DNA of 64,000 nt. Origin: Agapanthus africanus (lineage: Eukaryota; Streptophyta; Magnoliopsida; Asparagales; Amaryllidaceae). A program made the translations under genes and the position numbers. This document shows, one piece after another, positions 47,603 through 58,631 of this stretch. The number at the start of each line of letters is the position of its first letter. Positions within the stretch are counted from its first letter, which is position 1. Location: positions 106,570,045-106,634,044 of the forward strand of contig JASDDO010000006.1 of the NCBI GenBank assembly GCA_030015575.1. Reading direction: 5' to 3'. The notes below the pieces were generated by a model. It saw only the letters and a program-made list of their open reading frames with translations. It was not told the DNA's origin and searched no databases.

Positions 47603-47846
47603 TTTTGCTTTGCACAGTGATATATATGATATATCCTGCACCTTATTCGATGAGGAAAGGACCGAGATCCCTTCACCGGGAGTGACTCCTTTAGCAAAAC
47701 TGGCAGATGCTACAAAACGTGGTTTGTCTTTTGATTGCTTTTAGTGTTTTGCTTTGCACAGCGGTATATATGATATATCCTGCACCTTATTCGATGAGGA
47801 AAGGGCCGACGATCCCTTCACCGGGAGTGACCCCTTTAGCGAAACT
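47603..47846 (+). repeat. Duplicated leader block of the A group
   Basis: Two copies of about 100 bp (47603-47701 and 47747-47846) begin TTTTGCTTTGCACAG and end CTTTAGC[AG]AAACT. Both contain GATATATCCTGCACC and CTTCACCGGGAGTGAC. A1 and A2 carry the same duplication, and I do not see it in the B1 leader. Confidence 0.75.
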
Positions 47847-47989
47847 AAGAAAAGCCTCAAAAACACTCCTTTTCAAAAACACATGATTCTACAACGATAT
47901 CAAGTTCGTTACGCCCAGGGTTTTCTGGAAAACCTGCGTAGCCCTCCGTCATTTCAGATAAAGACTATTTAGTATTCGTGCTGCGTTTG

Positions 47990-48181
47990 TTGGCCTTTGT
48001 CAAGGCGTAGTGTGCGGTAGCTAACTGGTACTTATCTGCTTAAACATATGATGTGATTGGATTAGGGTATTCGTACGACCTTGTTGGCCTTTGTCAAGGG
48101 TCGTGCGGGTAGGTTTGATTTCAATCAAGAAATGACGGGTTGAACTTGACTAGCTTTCTATGGTTTGTTGGCCTTTGTCAA
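47990..48181 (+). promoter_or_regulatory. Three spaced inverted repeats in A3 leader (possible RNA hairpins)
   Basis: Each copy reads TTGGC-CTTT-GTCAA. The copies start at 47990, 48084 and 48168, so 94 and 84 bp apart. In RNA the stem closes with one G-U pair where B1 has A-U. Position and spacing match the three motifs of B1 although the families have diverged. Confidence 0.5.
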
Positions 48182-48632
48182 GGTCATAGGGGTTAGGGGC
48201 AAAAGCATTATCGGGAATTTCAAGTGTTGAAATTTGCAATGAGATTGCATACCTCCTATGAGATAGTTGGATCCCGATACCCACTGCGAGTAAGAGTTAC
48301 TCCTGGGAGAGTTTTACACAGGACAATTAGTCATTCAAGTAGGTGTCTAGAAAAGTGTTAACGAGGTTACGCCTCTGGAAAACGAGGTTTACTTTAATTA
48401 GGTCCGTGCGAAAGCACGGGGAACCTCCCTCAAAGTACCGACACTGATCTGGCTGAAAGATTGACGAAATTGTAGGGTGTAATTAATCCCGGCTAATCTT
48501 ACCTTTTAGGGTTTTAAGGTAGATTTGATAAAAACAATGGGAGACATCCTGATTAGATAAGATAATAACCAATCTAATCTTGCAAGAGCATACGCTAAAG
48601 TGTTTTCTTCTCTCTCTCTCCAGGTAGCGACC

Positions 48633-51600
48633 ATGTCAGGCCATAATCAAGATAATAATATTGATGTATTGACTGAACCCGATTATTGTACTGAGCAAGG
48701 GAACGTTGGACCCGTTCTTTCTTATAAGAGTTATAAGACTGAACAGGAAACAGGAGAATATCTAGATTCTCACGCCGCCCAAAAGAACATGCATGTTGAT
48801 GCATCTTCTTCAGGTGTGTTAGTTATTGAGAACTATTTCTCAGTTCACCCTACGTCCTGGGTATTAGATACCGGATCAGGATCCCACATATGTAAACAGT
48901 TACATGGGCTACATAAAGGTAGAGAACTGGGAAAAGGTGATCATTCCGTTCAAGTAGGGAACGGTGCAAGTATTGTAGCCAAAGCAGTTGGCGAATATCA
49001 CCTTGTATTGCCGAGTCGTAATACACTGATTCTAAATGAGTGCTATTATATACCGAACATGATGTGCAACATTATATCAGTTTCTTTTTTGAGTAAAGAG
49101 GGATATAATTTTGTAGTACAGGATAATGTTATGAACATATTCCTAGATCAAAAGTTGATTGCATCAGGCTCGTTACATAATGGCATATTCATTCTAAATC
49201 AGAATACAGTCCTGAATATACAAAACACACACAAGAGGAAAAGTTCAGATATGAACGAATCCTTTTTGTGGCATTGTAGACTTGGTCATATCAATGCGAC
49301 ACGACTGGCTAAGTTATATAAAGATGGTTATTTGAATCCGTTCGAATTATCATCTTATGATACTTGTCATTCATGTCTCAAAGGAAAAATGACCAAAGCT
49401 CCGTTTAGTGGACACGGAGAAAGAGTTGCTGAACTCTTAGGACTGGTACATAGTGATGTATGCGGTCCCATGTCTACGCTTGCCAGGAACGGTTCTTCCT
49501 ACTTCATTACATTCACTGATGATCTCTTAAGATTCGGATATGTGTTCCTGATGAAACACAAGTCTGAAGCTTTTGAGAAATTCAGAGAATATAAACACGA
49601 AGTAGAGAACCAAACGGGCAAAAGTATTAAGATTCTTCGATCTGATCGAGGAGGTGAATACTTAAGCGGTGAGTTCCTAGATTATCTAAAAGAGAATGGG
49701 ATTCTCTCTCAGCTTACTCCTCCTTATACACCACAGCACAACGGTGTATCCGAGCGAAGGAATCGCACCCTATTAGATATGGTGCGCTCTATGATGAGCG
49801 AGGCTGAGTTACCTATTTCCTTCTGGGGGTATGCACTGGAGACAGCAGCATACCTATTGAATCAAGTTCCAACTAAATCTGTACCTACCACACCATATGA
49901 GATATGGAGTGGGAAGAGACCATGTCTTAAATGAGTTAAGATATGGGGTTGTCCGGCCTATGTCAAAAGGCAAAATCCAGACAAACTCGAGGCACGGTCA
50001 GTTCTATGCAAGTTTGTGGGATATCCCAAACATTCACATGGATATCTTTTCTACCATCGCGAGGAACAAAAGGTGTTTGTTTCTCGACATGCCGCCTTTT
50101 TAGAAAAGGAATTTCTTACAAAAGAAATTAGTAGCGAAGAGGTAGAACTGGAAGAAGTTCCAGTAACACAAACTGCAACTGAAGATTTAGTGGAACCAGA
50201 GGATTCAGTAGTACCCGACGAACCCCAGCCTCTCCGCCGATCTAGTAGGGTTTCTCGTCCACCTGAGAGATACTACGGTTTTCTCATTGATGGTGGAAGC
50301 GAGGATTGCATCATGGATGATGATGACCCCACTAGTTTCGAGCAGGCCATCACGAGTGGTGACTCTGTGAAATGGCTGGATGCAATGCGATCTGAGATGG
50401 AATCCATGTACACCAATAAAGTATGGATTTTAGAAAATGCTCCTGAAGGGGTAAAACCCATTGGGAGCAAGTGGATTTTTAAAAAGAAATTTGGTGTAGA
50501 TGGAAAAGTTGAGACTTTCAAAGCTAGACTTGTAGCAAAGGGTTTTCGTCAACGTCCAGGTGTGGATTATGACGAAACCTTTTCTCTAGTGGCTATGCTT
50601 AAGTCCATCCGGATCTTACTTGCCATTGCTGCATACCATGACTACGAAATCTGGCAAATGGATGTTAAGACCGCCTTTCTAAACGGTGATTTAGAAGAGT
50701 GCGTGTACATGACTCAGCAAGAGGGCTTCGTAGATAGTGGGAGCAGCGGAAAGGTGTGCAAGCTGCTTAAATCCATTTATGGGTTAAAGCAAGCATCGCG
50801 GAGTTGGAACATCTGTTTTGATGTTGTAGTCAAAGAGTTTGACTTCATCAAAAATATAGATGAACCTTGTATCTATAAGAAGGTAGCAGAGGGTAAGGTT
50901 GTCTTCCTCGTATTGTACGTGGATGACATACTCTTAATAGGAAATGATATTCCTATGCTGCAATCAGTCAAGCTCTTCTTATCACAGAGATTCTCAATGA
51001 AAGATCTAGGTGATGCCTCCTGCATATTGGGAATCATGATCTATAGAGATAGATCTAAACGGATACTGGGATTGTCCCAATCCAGGTATATTGACACCAT
51101 ACTAAAGAGGTTTAGTATGGAAGAATCCAAACGTGGGAATCAACCCACGATCTCTGGACTCACTCTCTCCAAAGAGATGTCTCCCAAGACTGATTTGGAG
51201 AGAGCTCGCATGCAAGGGATACCCTATGCTTCGGCAGTAGGCTCTATCATGTATGCGATGCTATGTACCAGACCCGATGTAGCATACTCACTAAGTGTAG
51301 TGAGTCGGTATCAAGCAGATCCAGGAGAGAGTCATTGGACAGCAGTGAAGAACATTCTCAAGTACTTACGAAGGACTAAGGAGATGTTCTTGGTGTATGG
51401 TAATGGAGAACTCCAGGTGGAGTCCTTTATCGATTCCATCTTCCAAAGTGATAAGGACGACTCTAAGTCGCATTCGGGTTTTGTATTTACCCTCAATGGA
51501 GGGGCGGTATGTTGGAAGAGTTCCAAACAGGATACCGTTGCAGACTCGACGATGGAGGCTGAATACATCGCTGCCAACGATGCTGCCAAAGAGGCTGTCT

Positions 51601-51902
51601 GGATCAAGAAGTTCATTAGTGAACTTGGTGTGGTTCCATCCATTGAGCATCCAATACCTCTGTATTGCGATAACAATGGAGCTGTGGCGTTAGCCAAGGA
51701 ACCTAGGTCCCATCAGAAGTCCAGACATATTCTGAGACGGTATCACCTGATCAGGGAGATAGTTGATCGCCAGGAGATCGAGGTCAGGAGAGTAGATATG
51801 AAGGACAACACTGCGGATCCATTCACGAAGGCTATTCCCCAGATACAGTTTGAGAGATTATTCGGGATGCTAGGTATGCGATACTACAGCAGCTGGCCTT
51901 AG
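48633..51902 (+). pseudogene. A3 Pol without Gag, one nonsense codon
   Basis: A single frame of 1089 codons, broken only by TGA at 49932-49934, inside the region following the integrase core. The start is the ATG after the pyrimidine tract (MSGHNQDNN). Only 78 residues precede the protease Asp (DTG at residue 79), against 305 in B1; the first 55 or so match nothing in B1. There is no Gag domain and no CCHC knuckle. Homology to B1 starts near SSGVLVIEN. Then come the pre-integrase zinc region, integrase D275, D338, E374 (D-x35-E), reverse transcriptase YVDD (Asp 764-765) and RNase H. All catalytic residues I can identify are present. Apart from the stop, the protein could supply enzymes but not a capsid. 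Confidence 0.93.
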
Positions 51903-51916
51903 TGCAAGTGGGAGAT

Positions 51917-54113
51917 TGTTAGTTATGTATATGCCCTAGAGGCCATTGTTGTACATATAATGTATATTATGATGGATGCTTAGATATATACAGAGAGGAC
52001 TTTCTTGCTCGTCATGATAGTATGCTATTTGGTTTCACTTTATCTTAACATGTTGACTTGTATTGGTTTACTGTTTTACTCTCACATGTTGATAAAGCCC
52101 TTAGGATCTGTACTCGACTACTGGGACTATGATGAGATCATACTAGTGGGGCCGCGGTAGTCGATGAGTACATCCTATAACTGTTCCTAGTCGAGGGTAT
52201 ATCGAGACAGGGCATCGATACACCAGTGTAGAATAGCGTATACGCATCTTGACCCATATGATGGGCGATGGATGATCCCATATCCATCGGTGTTTGACAT
52301 CAGAGATGGTGTACGGGTGCTCAGTGGAGACTGGGTACACTGGACGGACTCGCCGAGAACTCCCAGATGGTGATATACCACACGTCAGATGGCAGTTCTC
52401 CGGTGACACAGGTACAGGGTAGTCTGTAGACCCGAGATCGTCATGGAGTCTTGTGTGATTCCCACTGTGCTTTGATTTCCACCTTACCACGTCCAAGAGG
52501 GCGTGCAAAACGGTGGCTTTTGGGTACAGTCCCGAATCACATGGAGGCAATGAGCGATAGGAGGGAATTCGTCTCTCCCGGTATAGGGAGTTGATGTTGT
52601 GCTGTGTTCGATTGGCTATAACTGGAAGTCCCTGGCCAGGGCTGATATAGAGATTTACCGGTAAGTGTTACTAGTAGTTTCTCGACCCGTTATGAGCCAT
52701 ACATCGACACGACTTATCGGTTACTGGGGTCTGACGTATACCACCCCTAGACTTGATATGCGACATATCAGATGAACAGACCGGACTGTACGGGAGTGTT
52801 ACTGATCGGATTCACAGGAGAACGCACAGGCTAGCTTGTTGATCTTCTGATCGCTCAATACCTGGGTGGCTGTTACGTTTAGCTGACCGCTTGCAGCTTG
52901 TGGGTGTTTGATATGATCATCACCTGCTACCGGCGTATTGACGATTCTTTAGAGTCCTACACAGAGGTTTCTTGGCTCAGGCGAAACGGAGTAGAAGCAC
53001 ATATGTGATATGTGCAGGACCGAGAATAATGCGATATGGGATACCGTATTATATTCTCGCGATATTTAGATATGAACCGGGACATCGGATCAAGTGTTGA
53101 TTCGATGAATCGGTACATGAGATATTAGTCGGTAATATTCGATATAGCCGGATCATCGATTCAAGTGTTGATTCGATGATTTAATGTATAATAATATATA
53201 TATGATATATTGTATTACATTATCTAATATTGGCTCTCTTTATTATTTCATTTTCTCAGTGGATGATACATTGATATATATGCGATATATGTTAATTGTA
53301 TTATTTTCTTTTGTTGCAAATATATAATATATATGTGATATATATTATTGTGACATGATATGATTAATTTTTAAACATGTTTAAGGATGATTAATTGAGG
53401 TTAGGGTTTGATTAGGGTTAGTTGCTTCATGCACCTTCTAGAAGCTATTTCTTTTGTCATGGTTAAGATATTTTTGTGATGACACATTATTAACCCAACC
53501 AAACCCTAACTCTAGTTTATTCTCTACACATTCTCATCCAATCATCCTTGACCATGGTTAATAATCAATCATATTGGTTTTATTCTATTCATCACAAAAG
53601 AAAAAGAATTCATTATCTTTTCATTATCATCTTCTTCCTTCTTCAAGAAAGCTTGCTAGTTTTTCTTTAAGTGATGAAATAAAATGAGAAAATGATTTAA
53701 AAAGAAAGCTAAATTACTACTCTCTCATCCTCATCTCATCTAGCCCATGGGATTAGTGTGTTCTTCTCTTTTGAGTGAGAAAGCTTGAGCCGTAGCAACT
53801 TCAAGGTAGATCATCGGAGATTTGGAATACTTCGAGCTAGCATGGATCGTTCGAGTCGTGGAGCGTCTCATGAGTCCGGGAGATCGTGGATCGTGGCAAA
53901 GGGACTTCTACTCGGAGCTTGTGAAGTGAAGGAGCGGACTACAAAGGTTGTAATCCCTCACACTTAGATAAAAGTTATCATATTGCATGTTAAACCCTAA
54001 TAATCTAGCAAAGATCCCGGCTTTGGGTTGTTCGGCACGTCTAAAATTTAATCCGGGCATGTTTGATGTTTGATGCCTTATGAACCTTCACAAGAGTGCC
54101 TAGGAACCCTACA
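51917..54113 (+). repeat. A3 3' LTR (2197 bp)
   Basis: It begins TGTTAGTTATG after GTGGGAGAT and ends CCTACA. The palindrome CCCTGGCCAGGG is intact at 52630-52641. A short duplication GTTTGAT near 54061 is absent from the 5' LTR. Confidence 0.94.
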
Positions 54114-54118
54114 AAACC

Positions 54119-57100
54119 ATATGTAAATCAACCAGTTTGCAACATAATATACAACGCCTAAAGGCAAGGATCATAATAGAAAAGTGAAATCAACAGCATG
54201 AAACCCAGAGAAATATAACGTGCGACTCTAAGGTCGAAAGAAAGATCAATACTGGTCTTTATCTCAAATAAGTACATGTTTGGTTGATGGAACTTCTAGA
54301 TACTACTGAAATATAATATACAAGTATAATGATGGGTATGATACAAATAACCCACCTACTAGCAAGTCACCTGAAGAAGCTGTGCCCGCAAAGCCGTAAT
54401 GGAACCCGTACGACAACACCTGCAAGAAACTGGGGCACAACGGGGGTGAGTTGCCAACTCGTGAATAGAAACACATCTACAAACAGAAAATCGCATGTAT
54501 GACGCAATCCTAGGTCATACGATCATAATATAATCCTCAAGTATATAACCAGCATTCTATAACTATGACTAGGGTAACTATCTAACCCAAATGTAATCCC
54601 ATGTACCTGTGTCAATGTCAGTGCCTCAGGTAGCAATGTATCATATGAATGATGTATGAATGCATGAAAAGTATGATCAATGTAATCAAGTCTGTATGTG
54701 ATCAATGCCTGTATATAGGTGGATCCCGTCCACGTATCACCCAACGACAATAAGCATCATGCATGTAAATATGAGGATATAGTCAAAATCATGAAAACAC
54801 ATCATGAAACCTGTGCCCAGCATCGGCATGAAACATAGCCTCAATCTCAATATCTCAATATCTCTGATAAGTCTCACTATCTAGGGCGCCGTCAATCCAG
54901 ACCGGCCCCCTACCATCAATCTCAAGACCATGGCGGTATCCTCCGGATATCCGACGTGTCGGGTAATATCACCAGTCGGTAGTGCTCCCCTGCCAGGCTC
55001 AATGCCATCTCCTGCGATCTTCTTGCCCCGGGGTACCGCACCGGGCCCACCATGTACCCGCAATCGGCCTCATCCGCCTCCTCGAATCGGGTTTCACATG
55101 TCGCTCTTAGCACCGAGAAAACACATAGTGGACGCACTGAAATATCATATCAGGGGTAGCCGGGTTTTTACAACAATTACATAATCTCTTTGAAATATCC
55201 ACGATTCTCAAATCCAGAAATATCATAGAACAACATATCTCAATGCGCATAATCAGAAAACATGATGTATGTGACATAACAATGAAGTGCAAGTATAACA
55301 GTATATCATGCAACATGGAATAATAGTATGCACATACAAGGGTCATATCCTGCAGCAATAATACTACTGTGTAGTGACATGGCAATTACCGATGAAGATG
55401 TGTATGAACTGGCAAGTAAGTGTACGTGGTACATACGCATCATCGGTAATGGTGCTGGTGTCCTAACAACATAATGTCAACAATAGAATATGAATCACAA
55501 TAAGTATGCGATGCAGAACAACAAGAATAATATGCGGGAGCTGAATACCAAACACAATGATAGCTAAACTGCATCTAATGTCATAAGAGTCATGTAGCTA
55601 TACCACTATAAGGCTGAGCTGAAGCTAACATTAGGTAAGGGAAACCGCCTAACCTCTGAGTCGATACACATAACTATATACATAGTCGGTGATCCCGCCT
55701 CGATAATATCATATCCGATACTATATCTCTATAATCGGTTACTCCCAAGTCAAGAGTGCGGATCAACATCAAAATATAGCTCGTACGTCAATCCGTCGTA
55801 CAGCATTCCCAAATCTGGGTACGGGTCAATCTCACATTCGTCATGTCATTCATCTAGTATTCTCAATATCACATATCATAATTTGGGTACTGACCTACGT
55901 CTAGTACGAAGCTAACATCATCACTATCATCATGATCTGACTACTGATCAACAGTCTCGCATGAATCGATATCATCAGCACATATCATCTCAGGGAGTAA
56001 ACAACTCCCAAGGTGGCCTATCATAAATATCTTGTCATCTCATATCATATTATATCATATCTCGTATCATAATCACATGTCGATCATTTTATATATATAA
56101 CTATTCCTATGGCATTATCATCCAAGACCCGCTATCATCTCGGGACGTATATCAAGTACGAATCCTGCCACTCACCGATATCATAATCTCATATCAACTC
56201 TCATTGACTCATCTCAATTCCAAGTATCATCCTCAAATCCGTACGTGAACACATAGTCCCATACCCACGTGAACACATATCTATAAGAATCCCATAACCA
56301 CATATGTAATAAGGATGTATGCAAGTATGTATGTGTGAATATGTATGTGTAGTGCACCCACTACCCTAGGGTTCGTAACCTTTCACCAATCCAACATGCA
56401 AATATCCATTTTTACATTATCATTAATCCCAAATGACATATAATATTTGTAAGTGTGTATACGCATCCGTATACATCACGACGAATTGCGAGGGTGCTAT
56501 ACGCCATCCACCCGACTTCTCCCCGTAGATATAAATCTACTCACCTTTCTTTATGCGTGCCGGTACCGATGTCGCCATTGCATCTCCAACGCCTCGACGC
56601 CACGTGGCGTACCTACAAGGATATGACACGCTAAAACACATGAAAACCATGTCGGAAACCAAAATGGTGCACGCTACGCCCATAGGTAAAAACCTGTGGC
56701 CTCGTGTGCAAACGCAGCCAATATCCACTGTCATTGACGTCCAAACGCCACCCGACAGAACGAATCATCGATACCAAAAACCCATACGAAAACAAGTCGT
56801 AAATCATACGCCAACTCAAGAAAATCAACCCAGATTTTACCCTAACTGGAATCAGTCAAAACTAGACATACCAGGGGTCAAGTTTACATGAAATAGGGCC
56901 GTGCACGCAAAACGATGCAGTTTCACCCTGGTCTGGCCGCAAATTGCGGCCAGAAGGGATATATCTGCGGCCAGGAATTTGAGGTGGGGGCTGGGGTTTT
57001 GGGTGATGGTTCCAGGGTGCCTGAAGAGCCTACTGCCAAGTCAATTTTATTTTAGGAGGTCCGGGTTGATAGCAGTTTCCAGAAAGGTCAAAAGTCGACA

Positions 57101-58328
57101 AAATCGCTAATTTACGCCAAGTATAACAAATCTGGTATTTTGCTGGAATCTGGGGAAATTCTGGGGTGAACTGGTCTCAAACACACCTAATAAGGTTATA
57201 CCAACCATCAAAACCAACACTTGGTCAAGTCTCACTCAAAATCCCTAAACTAGCACTAGATTACAGGTATAACAGTAAATTTCAGCTAATTATCCATATC
57301 TTAACAAGATAGGAGTTGGGTTGCAAGATTATACCTCACGAAAATCCTAGAATGAAGGAGAAGGGAAGGTGTAGGAAGGAGTGTTGCTGCTGAAGTTCCT
57401 GCCTGAGGCTGATCTCTTTTCTGGTTGCAGTTGCTGATGCTGCATCTGCTGCTTGCAACTTCTCTTTTGTTTGTGTTTCACTGTATGTTGCAGCAGCAGA
57501 AGTGTTGGGCTGTGGCTGTTGTTGCTTAGGTGTTGTGGGAATGGTTGTGATGATGTGGTGGTGTTGTTTCAAATGATGTTGCTGCTGTGGCTGCAGATGC
57601 TGAAGCAGATGGTGTAATATTGGGGCTGAAGCTGCTGATGTATGATGGGTGTAGGGCTGATGGTGGCTGAACTGATGATGTAGGTGTTGGCTATGGTGCT
57701 AGGAGCTAGGGTGTTGCAGCTGATGCTAGTGGCTAGGGTGGCTGAAGTCAGTTATTGGGGGCTGAAAAATGATGATGGGAGTGTGCAGGTCAGCTAGGGG
57801 CTGGTGTAGGGCTGTTGAATATTGTTGCTGATGTGTTGATATGGCGGCTGAAGTTGTGCTGATGTGGCTGATGTGTGGTGAATGAGAGCTAGAAATGTGA
57901 GAGAGATAAGGATAAAGATTTGAAGTGAAGTGAGGTTAACTCCTATCATCTTCACTCAACAATAAATGCAAGTCATGGCACATCCATCATGCCTCCTCTC
58001 TCCCTCTCTAGCCACAAGTCAACCCCAACCTAATCACCATTAATTAAGCTCAATTAATCCTAATCAAATGTTTATACCACCATGGTCATCTAAGCATGGT
58101 TCAACCCTAGGCTTAACCCTAGTTACCATGCACATGTGTGTGCTGCCCAGATAAAATTCCGATAAATATCAATAAAACCAGATAAAATATTTAAAAGCCG
58201 CTTTGGTAAACTTTTTACCAAAAACCCTACATTAAACACAATTATCACTAAATAACATTTTTTTGAATTTCCATAATTTTTGTCCAGAATTTTCCCAAAA
58301 TAATATTATATTTTTCTGAAATGTTACA
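54119..58328 (-). repeat. G2 gypsy LTR, main part (4.2 kb)
   Basis: Noncoding LTR sequence read on the reverse strand. Landmarks shared with the G1 LTR are GGGGGTGAGTTGCCAACTCG (54442-54461), whose reverse complement is in the G1 LTR near 6203, GGCCGCAAATTGCGGCCAG (56936-56954) and a CTG/CAG-rich zone (about 57370-57700). The 40-bp tandem repeat of G1 is absent. The 60-110 codon ORFs follow the repeats and low-complexity zone and are not called. Confidence 0.85.
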
Positions 58329-58333
58329 GCAGG

Positions 58334-58631
58334 TGTCTAGAAAGGTGTTGGCGGGGCTACGCCCACAGGGAAAAGAGGTTACTTAATTAAGGAACTTCGC
58401 GAAAGCATTGGAAAACCTCCCTCGAAGTACCGACACTGGCCTGGCTGAACGGTTAAGCAAGTATTGTACGGTGAGATTGATCCCGACTAATTCTTCCTTT
58501 ATGGTTTGAGGAGGGATTCGAGAGACAGTGGGAGCCATCATGTTTAGAAAAATTAAAAACCACTCTAAACTTGCAAGAGCATCATGCTAAAGTGTTTCTT
58601 CTCTCTCTCCTAATTGCAGCGACCATTTATC
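58334..58631 (+). other. C/B2 leader, remainder
   Basis: It continues from 33526 after the second GCAGG copy and matches the B1 leader at about 37655-37954. It ends in the same pyrimidine tract plus CCTAATTGCAG before the gag ATG. Confidence 0.85.

Larger units (their letters stand above)
45982..48632 (+). other. A3 untranslated leader
   Basis: A noncoding leader of 2.65 kb, about 0.6 kb longer than that of B1. It has a duplicated block at 47603-47701 and 47747-47846, both with CTTCACCGGGAGTGAC. It also has three inverted repeats (47990-48003, 48084-48097, 48168-48181) and a pyrimidine tract ending CTCTCCAG at 48602-48623. ORFs of 60-110 codons here look like chance frames. I find no displaced gag. 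Confidence 0.8.
33653..54113 (+). mobile_element. Copia element A3 (gag-less A group), interrupted by B1
   Basis: A complete Copia element in the G2 LTR, with target duplication AAACC at 33648-33652 and 54114-54118. Its 5' LTR is split in two (33653-33831 and 43959-45968) by B1. It then has a PBS at 45970-45981, a 2.6-kb leader, a pol frame at 48633-51902 and a 3' LTR at 51917-54113. LTR differences are about 1.5-2 percent by eye. It is the least damaged copy of the A group in the window. Confidence 0.95.
33527..58328 (-). mobile_element. Gypsy solo LTR G2, interrupted by A3
   Basis: A reverse-strand LTR in two parts, 33527-33652 and 54119-58328, about 4.3 kb in total. In its own sense it begins TGTAACATTTC and ends GGGTCGTGACA. 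The exact duplication GCAGG flanks it at 33522-33526 and 58329-58333. Its last bases resemble the G1 LTR end (GGCTTACTTAG, AAGTGCCGGTCA, TCGGGTCGTGACA), so it belongs to a related but different gypsy family with a longer LTR. No gag-pol is present between the target duplications, so recombination between two LTRs is the likely origin. Confidence 0.88.

Noticed and set aside
56553..57110. ORFs of 112 and 69 codons in the G2 LTR
   Set aside because: They are on the strand opposite to the LTR, with no recognisable domain and no counterpart in G1. They are chance frames.
54115..58328. Unique host sequence between Copia elements
   Set aside because: At first it seemed free of transposons, but its far end, the fragment at 33527-33652 and the GCAGG duplications show it is a reverse-strand gypsy LTR.
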